Of a DNA stretch of 64,000 nucleotides, positions 48,301 through 60,010 are shown in pieces. Location: contig AP025041.1 in assembly GCA_036186865.1 (NCBI GenBank), positions 37,092,312-37,156,311 of the forward strand, given 5' to 3'. A program made the position numbers and the translations under genes. Each line of letters starts with the position of its first letter. Within the stretch, counting starts at the first letter, position 1. The DNA comes from Eustoma russellianum (Eukaryota > Streptophyta > Magnoliopsida > Gentianales > Gentianaceae). Under the pieces are notes generated by a model that saw only the letters and a list, made by a program, of their open reading frames with translations, was not told the origin of the DNA and ran no database searches.

Positions 48301-48393
48301 CTTTGTGAACAAGCTCAGGTCACCCGCCATGTGCCTCGAGCAACCATTGTCAAAGAACCACTTGATTGATGTGTCTTTTAATATATGGGTTCC
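45338..48393 (-). pseudogene. pol: Pol of element B (PR-INT-RT-RH), frameshifted
   Basis: Read leftward from 48393: protease WFFDNGCSRHMAGD (Ser of DSG is Asn); integrase with LWHRRLGHIGI (about 47960), LLHIDLFGPTRTT (about 47770), RSDRGGEFKYKD (about 47580) and GVVERKNRTLQE (about 47460); reverse transcriptase with YQMDVKSAFLN (about 46520) and YVDD at 46247-46258; RNase H with TDADYGGCKIDRKS (about 45760), CDSMSAINLSKD (about 45530). Breaks occur near 48118 (shift), 47914 (stop), 47784 (stop), 47360 (stop), 46650 (shift) and 46296 (shift). A short in-frame duplication gives EEVQEVYV. The blocks let the stops of A be recognised as secondary. Confidence 0.9.
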
Positions 48394-48490
48394 CTGCAAT
48401 GTACGAGAATGAGTTAGGTACCCTTTTAATTTTGGGTCCTTGCGAGTTAGTTATTCACCTCTTAGTAAAAGTACCTTTCGGTACCCATAC
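48394..48490 (-). other. Candidate 97-bp intron at the gag-pol border of B
   Basis: On the minus strand the donor CAA|GTATGG is at 48490 and the acceptor TTGCAG|GG at 48394. Length and phase are identical to A: the gag codon CAA ends at 48491 and pol continues in frame at 48393. It contains the gag TGA (48455-48457). A CTAAC branch-like motif lies about 28 bases before the acceptor. Confidence 0.45.
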
Positions 48491-50387
48491 TTGGGTGATC
48501 CTTCTCAGTCTAGCAAATGGTAAGAATGTAGATGAAGGAGAAATGTAGTAGACATGTGGTGAGTGGACTTTAGGCCTTTGGCCGAGAACTCCTCTATGCA
48601 CATCATATGGTGTTCTTTTTTTATTTGTCCTCGTGTTGGTGTGCATAGTGAGTGATCTAGATGGATGGAATGAATGTCGTGTATGCATCACTTGTTTCTT
48701 CTCATATCTATATGGCACAAATTATATTTTGCATGATATGAAGAAGAAGTATGACGAGATGAGGGGAGAGGGGGTCTTTGCGTCATTTTAGACGCCGTGT
48801 TTGCTTTCGGTGTGTCTACTTTCTTAGACAAGACAAATTTGGTTGGTTTAATGGATACTTCATTTGTCTCAATGTATCCTAATCTATTTTTATCACTATC
48901 ATGTTTTTGTGATAAAATAATGCGATCTAGCATGTTAGATCCCGTATCAAACTGTTTCATCATTTTCTCTAAGTCTGTAATTCTTGATTTCAAATTTGAA
49001 ATCTCGGATTTCATTTCATTGTTATGTGTTGTCAATGATGTGATCTCTGATTTTAATGTATTTATGATGCATGATGACTCTTCTTTTGAATCGTTTAATT
49101 GAGCAACAAGATTCGTGTTAGAAGATTCTAACAACTTCTTGTCTTCAATTAATCGCTTCTTTTCTTTTGCGAGAGTCTTAGTAAATTTATGCAATTCTAA
49201 ATACTGACTAAAAAATCATCATATGAAGGCTCAGGGTCAGAATCAGAGTCAAAAGATAACTTGTTTGATGCTTTGGATACAAAGCATACTTGTGCAGTCT
49301 CCTCTTCTGTATCAGTCTCAAAATCAGATGTGTCACTCCAAGTGGAGGCCTTGAGAGCTCTTTTCCTTCGCTTAGGTTCTGAGACGAGTCTATTTTTGGC
49401 CCGATCCTTGTCAAGGTGTTTGTTTGTTTGCTTGTCCTTGTTAGGACAGTCATATGATAGATGTCCAAGTTTACCGCATTCGTAGCATTTAACGTCCTTG
49501 TCACTTGTTTTACTTTTATTTCTTTTAGTGGAAGTAGCCTTAAGTTTGTTTTTAAATGACTTTCTCATTAACTTTCTCAAGCCTTTAGCCAATAAAATTA
49601 AGTCATCGTTGTCTGATTCAGAATCGCTATCATCTACATGATCGGAAGAAGTAGAGACGTATTCATTTGATTTAAAGAAAATAGTCTTACCTTGTTTTGA
49701 TGATGGTTCCGATATCCTTATAGTGAGTTTTATCTCATATACCTTAAGTGATCCAATTAGTTCTTCCATTTTAATTGATTTGGTTTCTTTGCTCTCCTGT
49801 ATAGCCGTCACTTTAGGGTCCCATTCGGATGGTAGGCTTTGTAATATCTTTTGGGCCTTTTCCTGCATAGAGAAGGCTTTGCCAAGAGACTCAAAAGAAT
49901 TGTAAATGTTAGTCAAGCGTAGATCCATATCAACAATAGACTCATTTGGCAATAATTTAAATGACTCAAGTGTGGACATAAGCATGTTAATTTTGGACTC
50001 TTTTACTTGACTAGTCCCTTGGTGTTTCATCTCAAGAATTCTCCACATTTCTTAAGCACTAGAGCAAATTGACACATAGCTAGATTCAATTTTACTTATC
50101 CCATTTAGAAGTAATTGCATTGCTCTAGCGTTCATACTCAGTCTCTTTTTATCATCACTAGTATACTCTTGTTTAGGCTTAATGACATCTAGTATGACTC
50201 CATCTACAGTGGATAATTTTAACGGAACAAATGGACCATCTTCTATAATGGACCACAGATCAATATCAATAGCCATAAGGAAAAGTTTCATTCTTAACTT
50301 CCATTGAATAAAAGACTCACCGTCAAAGAGAGGAGGTCTTTGACTGGACATACCTTCTTGTTTGGTTTTGAAGTTTGTGGTTGCCAT
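48455..50387 (-). pseudogene. gag: Gag of element B, one stop and two frameshifts
   Basis: Starts at ATG 50387, 44 bases after the primer site. The N-terminal domain has PPLFDGESFIQWKLRMK. A TAA at 50052-50054 interrupts it where the sequence expects a sense codon before EMWRILEMKH. The intact zinc knuckle CYECGKLGHLSYDC is at about 49444-49485. Frame is lost near 49197 (YDDFLVSI against YDDLFSQYLEL in A) and regained at 49194, with the coiled coil to about 48900, and lost again near 48700. The gag ends TKR-stop as in A. Compared with A it preserves the zinc ligands, so A lost them independently. Confidence 0.9.
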
Positions 50388-50430
50388 CTCACTTAGATCG
50401 TAGGATCCTTTTGTTGTGAGTGTTCCTGCA

Positions 50431-50441
50431 CTCTGATACCA
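50431..50441 (-). other. Primer binding site of B, inner copy
   Basis: Plus-strand CTCTGATACCA, complement of TGGTATCAGAG. It lies between the truncated LTR piece (50444 onward) and the gag of B. Confidence 0.88.
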
Positions 50442-50443
50442 CT

Positions 50444-52295
50444 TTTAGGATCTGCAAGGCACCGCTAGAAGGGGGGTTGAATAGCTGGTGTGAAAAATTT
50501 TGTTTTTAAAATTGTATTAGACCAAAAACTCAACTTCTGAAAACAGTTTCTGCTTTTAGGACCTGTATTGAAACGTTTTGAAAACTAGGTTACAGGTCTT
50601 CAAAAATTCTAAAATTTAGAGAGATCCTAGTCTCAGATGTTCTGAGTATCTCCTAATAATTTCAGATTAAAATTCAACCTTTAACCCCTTTAAAAATCGT
50701 TGGTGGTCAGATTGCGCAAATCTGCCAGAAACAGTAGTTTGATTTGAAAAATTAATTCCAAGTAAATCGTGACTCCAAATGCTCTGAAACTTTAATGAAA
50801 CAACCCTTATTATGTGAATTTAATTGGATTGAAACAGTTTTGAAAAATTCTTTTGGGAAGTTAGTCAAATACGTTCAAAGTCTCAACCTTTGCAAGCCTG
50901 AAAATCAGACTGCGTTAGTCTCATAACTTTTGACGTTTGAATGATTTATACATGTCCAAAAGGGTTGAAACTTGCACCAAATGAACCTTCAAACATGTGG
51001 CTATGTTTCTGGAAATTTTGGTGCTTTTTGAAGTTCGTTTACTATTTTTAAGAACGTGATGAAAATGATGCACTGTGCAAGAAACTGAAAGTAAGTGCTG
51101 AAAAGTAAAGAACACAGAGAATTTTATACTGGTTCGGTTAAATCAACCAACTCCAGTCTTCGAGGACACCTTCTTCGGTTATCACTAATCACCAAACAAC
51201 AAACAACACCTTACCACACAGGGTTATGGAGTTACACACCAACTCCAACCCTTTACAAAGCTTGTAAGTGATTGCAACGATCATAAACACCACCACCTAG
51301 CGGATGCAAGATTGATCACAGCTTGATCAATCTTTTACAACAATATAGAGTGTATGGTTGTATAGATGAAGCCTATTCAAGATGTATGAATATGAGTACA
51401 ATAGGCTTTAAGAGAGAAGAAAGAAAGAAGTGTAGAAGGAGAAGAAGTATGCAACATTTTTGAGCTCTTGGATTTGCAAGACTTGTCTTGTGTTTTGTTT
51501 GTTCTCCTTCTTCTCTTTTTATCAACATTGGCCGCCCCCTATACCATGTTCTTCCCCTTGAAAATTATCTTTTAAGTCATTGGAAGAATATCTTGCATCA
51601 TTGTGATATCCACTTGCTTACTTGGCAACTCCTCATTGGATGATCATTATAGCCTTGCCTATTTAGCACTCATTGGTTGGATGAAAGTTGTCATCATTTG
51701 ATGACTCGATAAATCTAAAAATAACACTCAAAAACATGTGCCAAGAGACTCAAGAGAATTGTAAATGTTAGTCAAGCGTAGATCCATATCAACAATAGAC
51801 ACATTTGACAATAATTTAAATGACTCAAATGTGGACATAAGCATGTTAATTTTGGACTCTTTTACTTGACTAGTCCCTTGGTGTTTCATCTCAAGAATTC
51901 TCCACATTTCTTAAGCACTAAAGCCACATAGCTAGATTCAATTTTACTTATCCCATTTAGAAGTAATTGCATGGCTCTAGCGTTCATACTCAGTCTCTTT
52001 TTATCATCACTAGTATACTCTTGTTTAGGCTTAACGACATCTAGTATGACTCCATCTACAGTGGATAATTTTAACGGAACAAATGGACCATCTTCTATAA
52101 TGGACCATAGATCAACATCAATATCCATAAGGAAAAGTTTCATTCTTAACTTCCATTGAATAAAAGACTCACCGTCAAAGAGAGGAAGTCTTTGACTGGA
52201 CATACCTTCTTGTTCGGTTTTGAAGTTTGTGGTTGCCATCTCACTTAGATCGTTGTATTCTTTTGTTGTGAGTGTTCCTGCGCTCTGATACCACT
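50444..52295 (-). repeat. Duplicated LTR-end plus primer site plus gag-start segment in B
   Basis: 50444-51741 repeats the last about 1.3 kb of the LTR (matching 52296-53593). 51742-52239 repeats the first about 500 bases of gag (matching 49882-50387), including ATG at 52239 and a second primer site at 52283-52293. The period is about 1852-1859 bp. The junction at 51740-51742 shares TGCCAA between the LTR (near 53592) and gag (near 49880). The inner gag copy has a 7-base deletion and is not continuous with pol. Confidence 0.9.
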
Positions 52296-54912
52296 TTTAG
52301 GATCTACAAGGCACCGCTAGAAGGGGGGTTGAATAGCGGGTGTGAAAAATTTTGTTTTTAAAATTGTTTTAGACCAAAAACCCAACTTCTGAAAACAGTT
52401 TCTGCTTTTTGGACCTGTTTTGAAACATTTTGAAAACTAGGTTACAGGTCTTCAAAAATTCTGAAATTTGGAGAGATCCTAGTCTCAGATGTTCTGAGTA
52501 TCTCCTAAAAATTTCAGATTAAAATTCAACCTTTAACCCCTTTAAAAATCGTTGGTGGTCAGATTGCGCAAATCTGCCAGAAACGGTAGTTTGATTTGAA
52601 AAATTAATTCCAAGTAAATCGTGACTCCAAATGCTCTGAAACTTTAATGAAACAACCCTTATTATGTGTATTTAATTGGATTGAAACAGTTTTGAAAAAT
52701 TCTTTTGGGAAGTTAGTCAAATTCGTTCAAAGTCTCAACCTTTGCAAGCCTGAAAATCAGACTGCATTAGTCTCATAACTTTTGACATTTGAATGATTTA
52801 TACATGTCCAAAAGGGTTTAAACTTGCACCAAATGAACCTTCAAACATGTGGCTATGTTTCTGGAAATTTTGGGGATTTTTGAAGTTCGTTTACTATTTT
52901 TAAGAACGTGATCAAAATGATGCACTGTGCAAGAAACTGAAAGTAAGTGCTGAAAAGTAAAGAACACAGGGAATTTTATACTGGTTCCGTTAAATCAACC
53001 TACTCCAGTCTTCGAGGACACCTTCCTCGGTTATCACTAATCACCAAACAACAAACAACACCTTACCACACAGGGTTGATGGAGTTACACACCAACTCCA
53101 ACCCTTTACAAAGCTTGTAAGTGATTGCAACAATCATAAACACCACCACCTAGCGGATGCAAGATTAATCACACCTTGATCAATCTTTTACAACAATATA
53201 GAGTGTATGGTTGTATAGACGAAGCCTATTCAAGATGTATGAATATGAGTACAATAGGCTTTAAGAGAGAAGAAAGAAAGAAGTGTAGAAGGAGAGGAAG
53301 TAGTCAACATTTTTGAGCTCTTGGATTTGCAAGACTTGTCTTGTGTTTTGTTTGTTCTCCTTCTTCTCTTTTTATCAACATTGGCCGCCCCCTATACCAT
53401 GTTCTTCCCCTTGAAAATTATCTTTTAAGTCATTGGAAGAATATCTTGCATCATTGTGATATCCACTTGCTTACTTGGCAACTCCTCATTGGATGATCAT
53501 TATAGCCTTGCCTATTTAGCACTCATTGGTTGGATGAAAGTTGTCATCATTTGAATACTAGATAAATCTAAAAATAACACTTAAAAACATGTGCCAATTA
53601 GCCATAAAAATGTTGCTATAAGTCACATTATAAATTCCATAAAATCTGCAAGATAATTCATCTCCATTTTTATCCAAAAAATCGACCATCATAACTTCTA
53701 CACATGCTGAAATTTTAGCATGTGTGGTATTCACGCTGTATTCAAAATATTGCTATGTAGGTAGTAGATTTATCCCTTGAAAATCAAGAATCAAATATGC
53801 TTAATTTCAAAACCTAAATTTCGGCCAACTCACTTTAACACATGCTTAAATTTTCAACATGTGTGATATTTTAAATATCATCACAATATTTCCTTAAGAC
53901 CTTCCAAACATTGCCATTTTATCTTCCAATCAATCCATTCAATGTAAAGAAGTAAATATGGCACACTCAAGATTAAAAATTCGGCCAGCCTTAATGCACA
54001 CATGATGAAATTATAAGCATGTGGTACAAATGTGACATAATTTGAAATGTTACCTTGTGTAGCTTATTTCTTTATGTCACCAACCTTGTATACTTGATTC
54101 TTGGCCAAAAAGGATGCCAACTAGGCTCCACATATGCTTCATCAAAGTTGTAGTAGGCGTGTGACCAGCTTGTACATGTGCTGAATTTTATTTTTGCGAA
54201 CTTTGTAAAATAGTGCACAATAATTATACACATATGGTATATTCCAATCAGCCCTTAATTGATTTTTCTAGAACACTTTAGAATATATAGAGTATGTAAA
54301 AAGTGTCTAGATACATAGTATATGTCATGCACAAAATGTTCCATGTGTCGTGTTCGTAGAAAACCGAATTTTTGACTTTTGTCGATTACGCGATTTTTCT
54401 CCGATTGAATTAAAACTTTTTGCACATGTTATATATATTATGTTGCACATAATATACATAAATTAAACTTTAATATTCATCTCTCATAGCTCAGTAAAGT
54501 GGCGCCTAGATGTGACAAAAATGTTGAATTTGAAATCTCCACAATTTGGCCTTAATTGGGGGTGATTTGTGTGTGCCAACATGGAATGGTTTCATGGATG
54601 AATATAGCATGTAAGCCACAAAATTTGTGGTCATTTTTGAAGTGTAGGGGCTGGCCATCTATATATGGCAAGTACGTGACACGTTGGTGAAGTTTCAGTA
54701 TTCACCCGATACGACAATTTTTGGTTTAGAACCTTGTAACGTGTCGTTATAATTTTGTCACAACCATGACTTGTATCATATGATATAAGACCTGAATATA
54801 CTCATAAATATGAGATAAATATAGTGGTGTGACGTTAACGTATGTTCGTAAAATATTTAACGTGTCGGTAGTACGTTGGAATATATGTGTATAGTGCCTT
54901 TTAAAAAAATTC

Positions 54913-54952
<40 letters not shown>

Positions 54953-55316
54953 AAAAGGCATGTATATAAAGAGGAGGAGAAGACTTTCTATTCTTCAATT
55001 TGTTGGCTTTGTGCCTTCTTCAAATATATCACCATTTAATGAACTACTTAGTTCATTTAACTAAGTACTTCACTTAGTGAACTAGTTTAGTTCATTAATG
55101 GTGGCACCTGAAAATAGTTCAAATACAACAAATGTTTACCATTTGACGTAAGCTTTAAAGCTTCATGGCTCGTTAGTACGACAACATTATATATGAACTA
55201 TATAAGGAAGGTTTTATGCAAAAACATGTCAAGTCATAAAACGTGCCATGTATTTTTTTAGTACGCGTTATTTAAATCATGTATTTTGTGATCACTCAAA
55301 CCCTTTTTTCTCTACA
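52296..55316 (-). repeat. 5' LTR of B
   Basis: 3021 bp, full length. It carries the palindrome set and an AT microsatellite (54915-54949). Confidence 0.92.
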
Positions 55317-55565
55317 GTGGTGTCGGGTGCGGGCTTAGGCTGGTTCCTATTTTTTGTTTTTGAGAAGATTTCTTTGGCCTTTGGATTAACTATTTGTAAA
55401 AGGCTTCAGGCCTAGATGTGCAGCGGCCCAACAAAAAGTCTCCGAGCGGTCCAGTCCGGTCCTGTGGCCCGGTCAATAGGTTTTTCCCTACCCATGGCTA
55501 AGATTACACGGTTCGTCCATTTCGATTAACAGTGTTGGTTACAGTGTTGGTTTTGATCCAACGGC
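55317..55565 (+). repeat. 3' LTR of C, second segment
   Basis: Matches 33340-33594 of the C 5' LTR. Ends with ACGGC, the target site of E. Confidence 0.85.
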
Positions 55566-58500
55566 TGTTATAGCACTCTGCACCCGAGCCATGCCCTTGT
55601 GCGGTGCACCCGTCGTACTTTGCTAAGGAGAGTACAGGGTGTCGATGCGAGTCCGATGCAAGTCCATGAACAGGTCATGGGTTACTGATGGAATACAACA
55701 ACTGGGGGCGATAAATAGGCATAAAATAAACCTCAACATCCAAAAACCACAGTGTCATACATAGTACAAACCAGAATAAACATAGTCTCAAAAGTACTCT
55801 CGAATAAATCCTCAAATAACCCTCAGACATTCATCAAATCAGAATTCGCTAACAGCCCTAATCGCCAGCATCTCTCATGGGTAGCTGCTCGTCCTCTACA
55901 TACTCAATTGCAGGCTCCTTTAGCTCTGAAAAATGGTAAATAAAGAGTGAGTGATAAATCACCCAGCAAGTAACCCTCTATTCTACCGAAACACATCAGA
56001 ACAATAAATAAGAAACTCTAGCAAATACAATAATAAGGCATAATTACTTATCTGTAGAAGCAACTTTTATTGATTTTCTTGACATCTTAACTTACTGTTA
56101 TCTTTTACTTGATGTAACTGTCTTAATGTTCATAGCGATCATTTTTTCCTTTTCAAGGGAAATGATGATATGCATATGTGATGTAGAACAAAACAAGTAA
56201 TGCAAGACGGAATAGAACAGAACGAAATAGAACAGAACGGAACAGAACAGAACAGAACTTGAAGCCATGGCCTTACTTCCTCCGTATGGGCCGATCATCT
56301 ACTACGAGTGATTCCGTCTAGAACAGAATAGTACCCCATCTACCTCCTAGCCTACTGAGGATGTTACATATGGGTTCATAAAATACCTCGATAACAGGGC
56401 CAGAACAAGATATTACACCATATGAGTCTGGAACAGAACAATAACCCCACTACCATAATACGGGTTTTTAAAACTGTTCAAAATTTTCTTTCAAAAGCCA
56501 ATCTTTACTCTTTTAACGATGACATGACATGCATGATCCATAATGCAGTAGGAAACGAATTTCCATGATCCCAAACGCCCTTAGGTTCATTTCCATAACG
56601 ATTACAGTTCATTGCTTATTATCATCGCGATGTTGAGAAATTTCAGCATTGTATCATGATGTTTTACTTTCTGTTTGACTTCTAAACAGGTTCATTTTAC
56701 CAAGGCCCCCTATGAATTGGTTAATCTGAGTTTCTCATTATTTAATCGCGAATAATACATGTCATCGGTAGGTCCTAAGGGTCCAATTTGGACAGCTTGC
56801 ACCGAACTGCCAAATCAGCCCTGGTTTTGGTTCATGCCTTTGTGGCACCTTAATTCGGCTTTTTTATGAATCCATTTTATTCTCAACAACCCTTGGACAT
56901 CTTAATGTTCCATTTTTGGACAGCCCTCAATCTTCTCTTTTACCATTTTACCCGTGCAACCATTCGGCCATGTCACAACGATTGTCATAGGGTGAGCCAA
57001 CAATTATCATGCTTTTATTATAATGATTCGAAGCTCTACCTTGAGCCATCTAGCCGCTCCTAGTGACTAAGCTCATAAACCATCTTTTTAGCTTCAACAA
57101 TTAAGACCAAAGTGTTAAAAATACTCATATAAATTACCTAAAACGAAATATACAAAACAGCCCCACATGAATGGCCATCTTACCATAAGCAATAGCTTAT
57201 AGTCATTCAAGTCTAGCAACCCTAGCCATATCTCAAAACAGCCCCTTATTCTTTATTTCAAGGAAATTCTAGGCATCAAAATGGTCCTTAAGTCACGTTA
57301 TAAAGCATAATAATTTAGCCTAGTATTTCTTTGGATTTCCTCCTCTAGGCCGAGAGGAATGGGGGAGGGTTTCTGCCTTCTTTACATCTTTTATAACGTA
57401 TTCCATGTTCCAAGTACGTAATACATTATCTTAGTGACTTTAAAACATGTCTTCATAAACATAAAGTAATTTTCCTAGTTACTCATAGTTAAGAATAAAT
57501 ACATACTAAAACAACCTCTAGCCTTTCTTCAAGCAAGTATCATAATACTATTTTAGCTATTCTAGTGTCTTAGTGGTGGGGAGACAATAATCTTTAAGGT
57601 TTCTCCAAAACCATGGGTTAACGGTAAGGGGTTCTTTGACTACAACTTTATTTTACCTCATTGTGCTAGTCTTTCATCTACACACTAGAACAACACCCTA
57701 TGTTCCTTCACATGTATCACAACACTCATTAAGGTGATTAGGCCGAGATTTTCAGCATGGTGTTTTATGGGATATGAGTTTAATACAAGCATTAATCAAG
57801 TCTTAGGCATACTAAAACTTCATATTCATGGCTCCTCAATGTCTCTAGAAGAATAAAAGAAGACTTCCCTTTCTTGTCTTAAAAGTTGGTGCCTTGAGTG
57901 GTGGTGATCCTTCCTAGAGCTTGAAATAACCTCCCTTCCTATTTGCCAAAGCATACGGTTTTCATCCATGGAGGAGGGTGAGTGGAAACCTTTTGAGCAA
58001 AAGAAGAGGAAGTTTGAAATAAGACCTTACCTTGGTGTTATTGGAGTGAGGTTCTTAGCCTCCTAGAGCTTCTTTACTTCTTGAGCTTGAAAAGGCTCCT
58101 ATGGGGATGAAGGAGGTCATGGGTTTGGGGGTGGTTAGGGACGTGCACTTAAACTTGATGAAAACCTTAAGGAAATGTATGATTGGATCTTAGGAGTTAT
58201 TTACATACCTTATAAGCTTGAGGGCTAGTATTGAACTTGGTTGGTGATTCTTGCTATTCTTTTTCCTTATGGCCGAATGATAGGGTCTTGGGAGGAAGTT
58301 GATGGATAGTGGAAGAGTTAGGATGTATTCGGAATATTGTTGGATGCTTTTAGGAGAATGTTGTTTGAATGCACTTGGATGAGGGGCGCCGGCTTAATGG
58401 AGAGGGGAGGGGGAGAAAACAATCATTATGCATGTAATAGGGGTAGTAATTAGGGTGGCTTTGTAAGCTTTTTATCTAAGAGTCTTCTAGAGTTGAGAAG

Positions 58501-58764
58501 ATATTTTGGGGCCTTTGGAGAGAAAGTGGCCGCATACTCTAGGGGTAGTTTTGTCACTTTCCATTCCTTTGGGTGCCCTAATACTAATGCCATTATTAGC
58601 CTTTATTTATTTACTTATTTTTATTTTTATTGCCGTAGTGTTTTTAGAAAGGTATTGGAATTAAATCCTAAGAATCTGTACATAAAAATTTGTAAATTTT
58701 TCGTTTGTGGTGTCTCCACCTCTTACACCATAATATGATTTACGGTTGGCCGTGGGTGGTCACA
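55566..58764 (-). mobile_element. Gypsy-like solo LTR E, copy 2, complete
   Basis: 3199 bp, plus-strand TGTTATAGCAC...GGTGGTCACA, which on the minus strand runs from TGTGACCACC to GCTATAACA. Left target ACGGC (55561-55565) and right ACAGT (58765-58769) match at 3 of 5 and both differences are transitions. The C 5' LTR shows the uninterrupted site (near 33585-33600). No coding domain. Not interrupted here, unlike copy 1. Confidence 0.8.
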
Positions 58765-59387
58765 ACAGTTGTAGTTCAAAACTGGCCAAACCACCCGCAG
58801 ATAAGATCAAACAGTTTGTCTGTTTCGATCTAACGATGTCAGGTAGGTGTTGGTTTTGATTCCACGGCTATAGTTCAAACTGACCTAACCGTCCAACAAC
58901 ATGTGGTTTTCATCCCACATCTCAGGATTGATCACGCAGTGCGGTTTTCATCCAACAGCTGTGGAACAACCGTTAAGAAACAGCCCAACAAATGTTGGTT
59001 CTGTTTTGATCTGACGGCTCTGGTTGATCTGCAGTTTTGATTCGGCAGTCACAGATTAATCTGCTTGACCAATTCTCCAACCAACTCCTCTAAATAAACC
59101 GGGCCTTAGGTGCTCTCAGAACACACACAACCTTCTCTGCTCTCTTCCTCTTCTTCATTCTGCATTACGTCTGAGAGAAGTCATGACGCTTGAAAGTTTG
59201 CTAATATTCAAGTTGTAGCAGTGCCGCTCGACTGAACAGGTACCCGTTTTATCTTGGGAGATGATTGCTAACGCCGGTTGGACAGACTATATCGGAGCAA
59301 TAAGTCTTAAGGACAGAGTCCTTGACTCGTTGGGGTTTGATCTACTTCTTACTGTTTTTACATGCGCAAACACCACTACTGCATCTT
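58765..59387 (+). repeat. 3' LTR of C, third segment
   Basis: Matches 14529-15149 and the C 5' LTR from about 33596. Ends in ATCTT (59383-59387), the target of D. Confidence 0.85.
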
Positions 59388-59788
59388 TATAGAGAAATCA
59401 ACACAATTTAACTCAAGATGCTCAAAATTGTGAGGAAGAACGCTTGTAATTCAAATGGAATAAGAATGGAACATATATACACAACATGTCCAACGGCTAG
59501 TTGGCTGCTGATGGCAACAGCTACAATGGCTACTTTGCTAGATAAAAGCCGATATGTAAAAGTCTAAATTATCATCAAACTGATGATTTATATAACTACA
59601 TAATTACATCCTAATTGAGTACAAAGATCACAGAGAAATGAGGTTGGAAGAAGGTGTTCGACGCAATGAAGAAACTTCTCGACAAAATGTCACAATGATA
59701 CTGTAGGATGGATCTACTTCATCTCTTAATTTGACCAACCCTTCAATCTTGTGTTGAGTCTTCAACGTAATCATCATGTATTGCAACA
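59388..59788 (-). repeat. 3' LTR of D copy 2
   Basis: 401 bp, homologous to 15150-15551. Begins TATAGAG on the plus strand and ends GCAACA. Confidence 0.9.
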
Positions 59789-60010
59789 CTCTCACTCAAG
59801 ATAGAGTTGTAGATATTGATAGAACCTAGCTTGCTAAGTCGTTTCTTGAAGACATTAGCATCCACTGGCTTTGTAAGGACATCAGCCACTTGGTCATAGG
59901 ATCTGATGTATTGAATTTCAGCAATTTGTCTTCAATCTTTTCCCTGAGGAAATGCCTATCAATCTCAATATGCTTTTACTTGTCATGTTGCACAAGGTAT
60001 TCTGTCATAT

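Larger units (their letters stand above)
39058..55316 (-). mobile_element. Copia retrotransposon B, same family as A, minus strand
   Basis: On the minus strand it starts TGTAGAG (55316) and ends CCTACA (39058). It has an intact 5' LTR, a duplicated LTR-end/PBS/gag-start segment, gag, pol, purine tracts and a 3' LTR containing solo LTR G. Flanking bases GGGGT and GTGGT match at 4 of 5 and probably are the target duplication. It interrupts the 3' LTR of C. Gag and pol are broken at different places from A. Confidence 0.92.
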
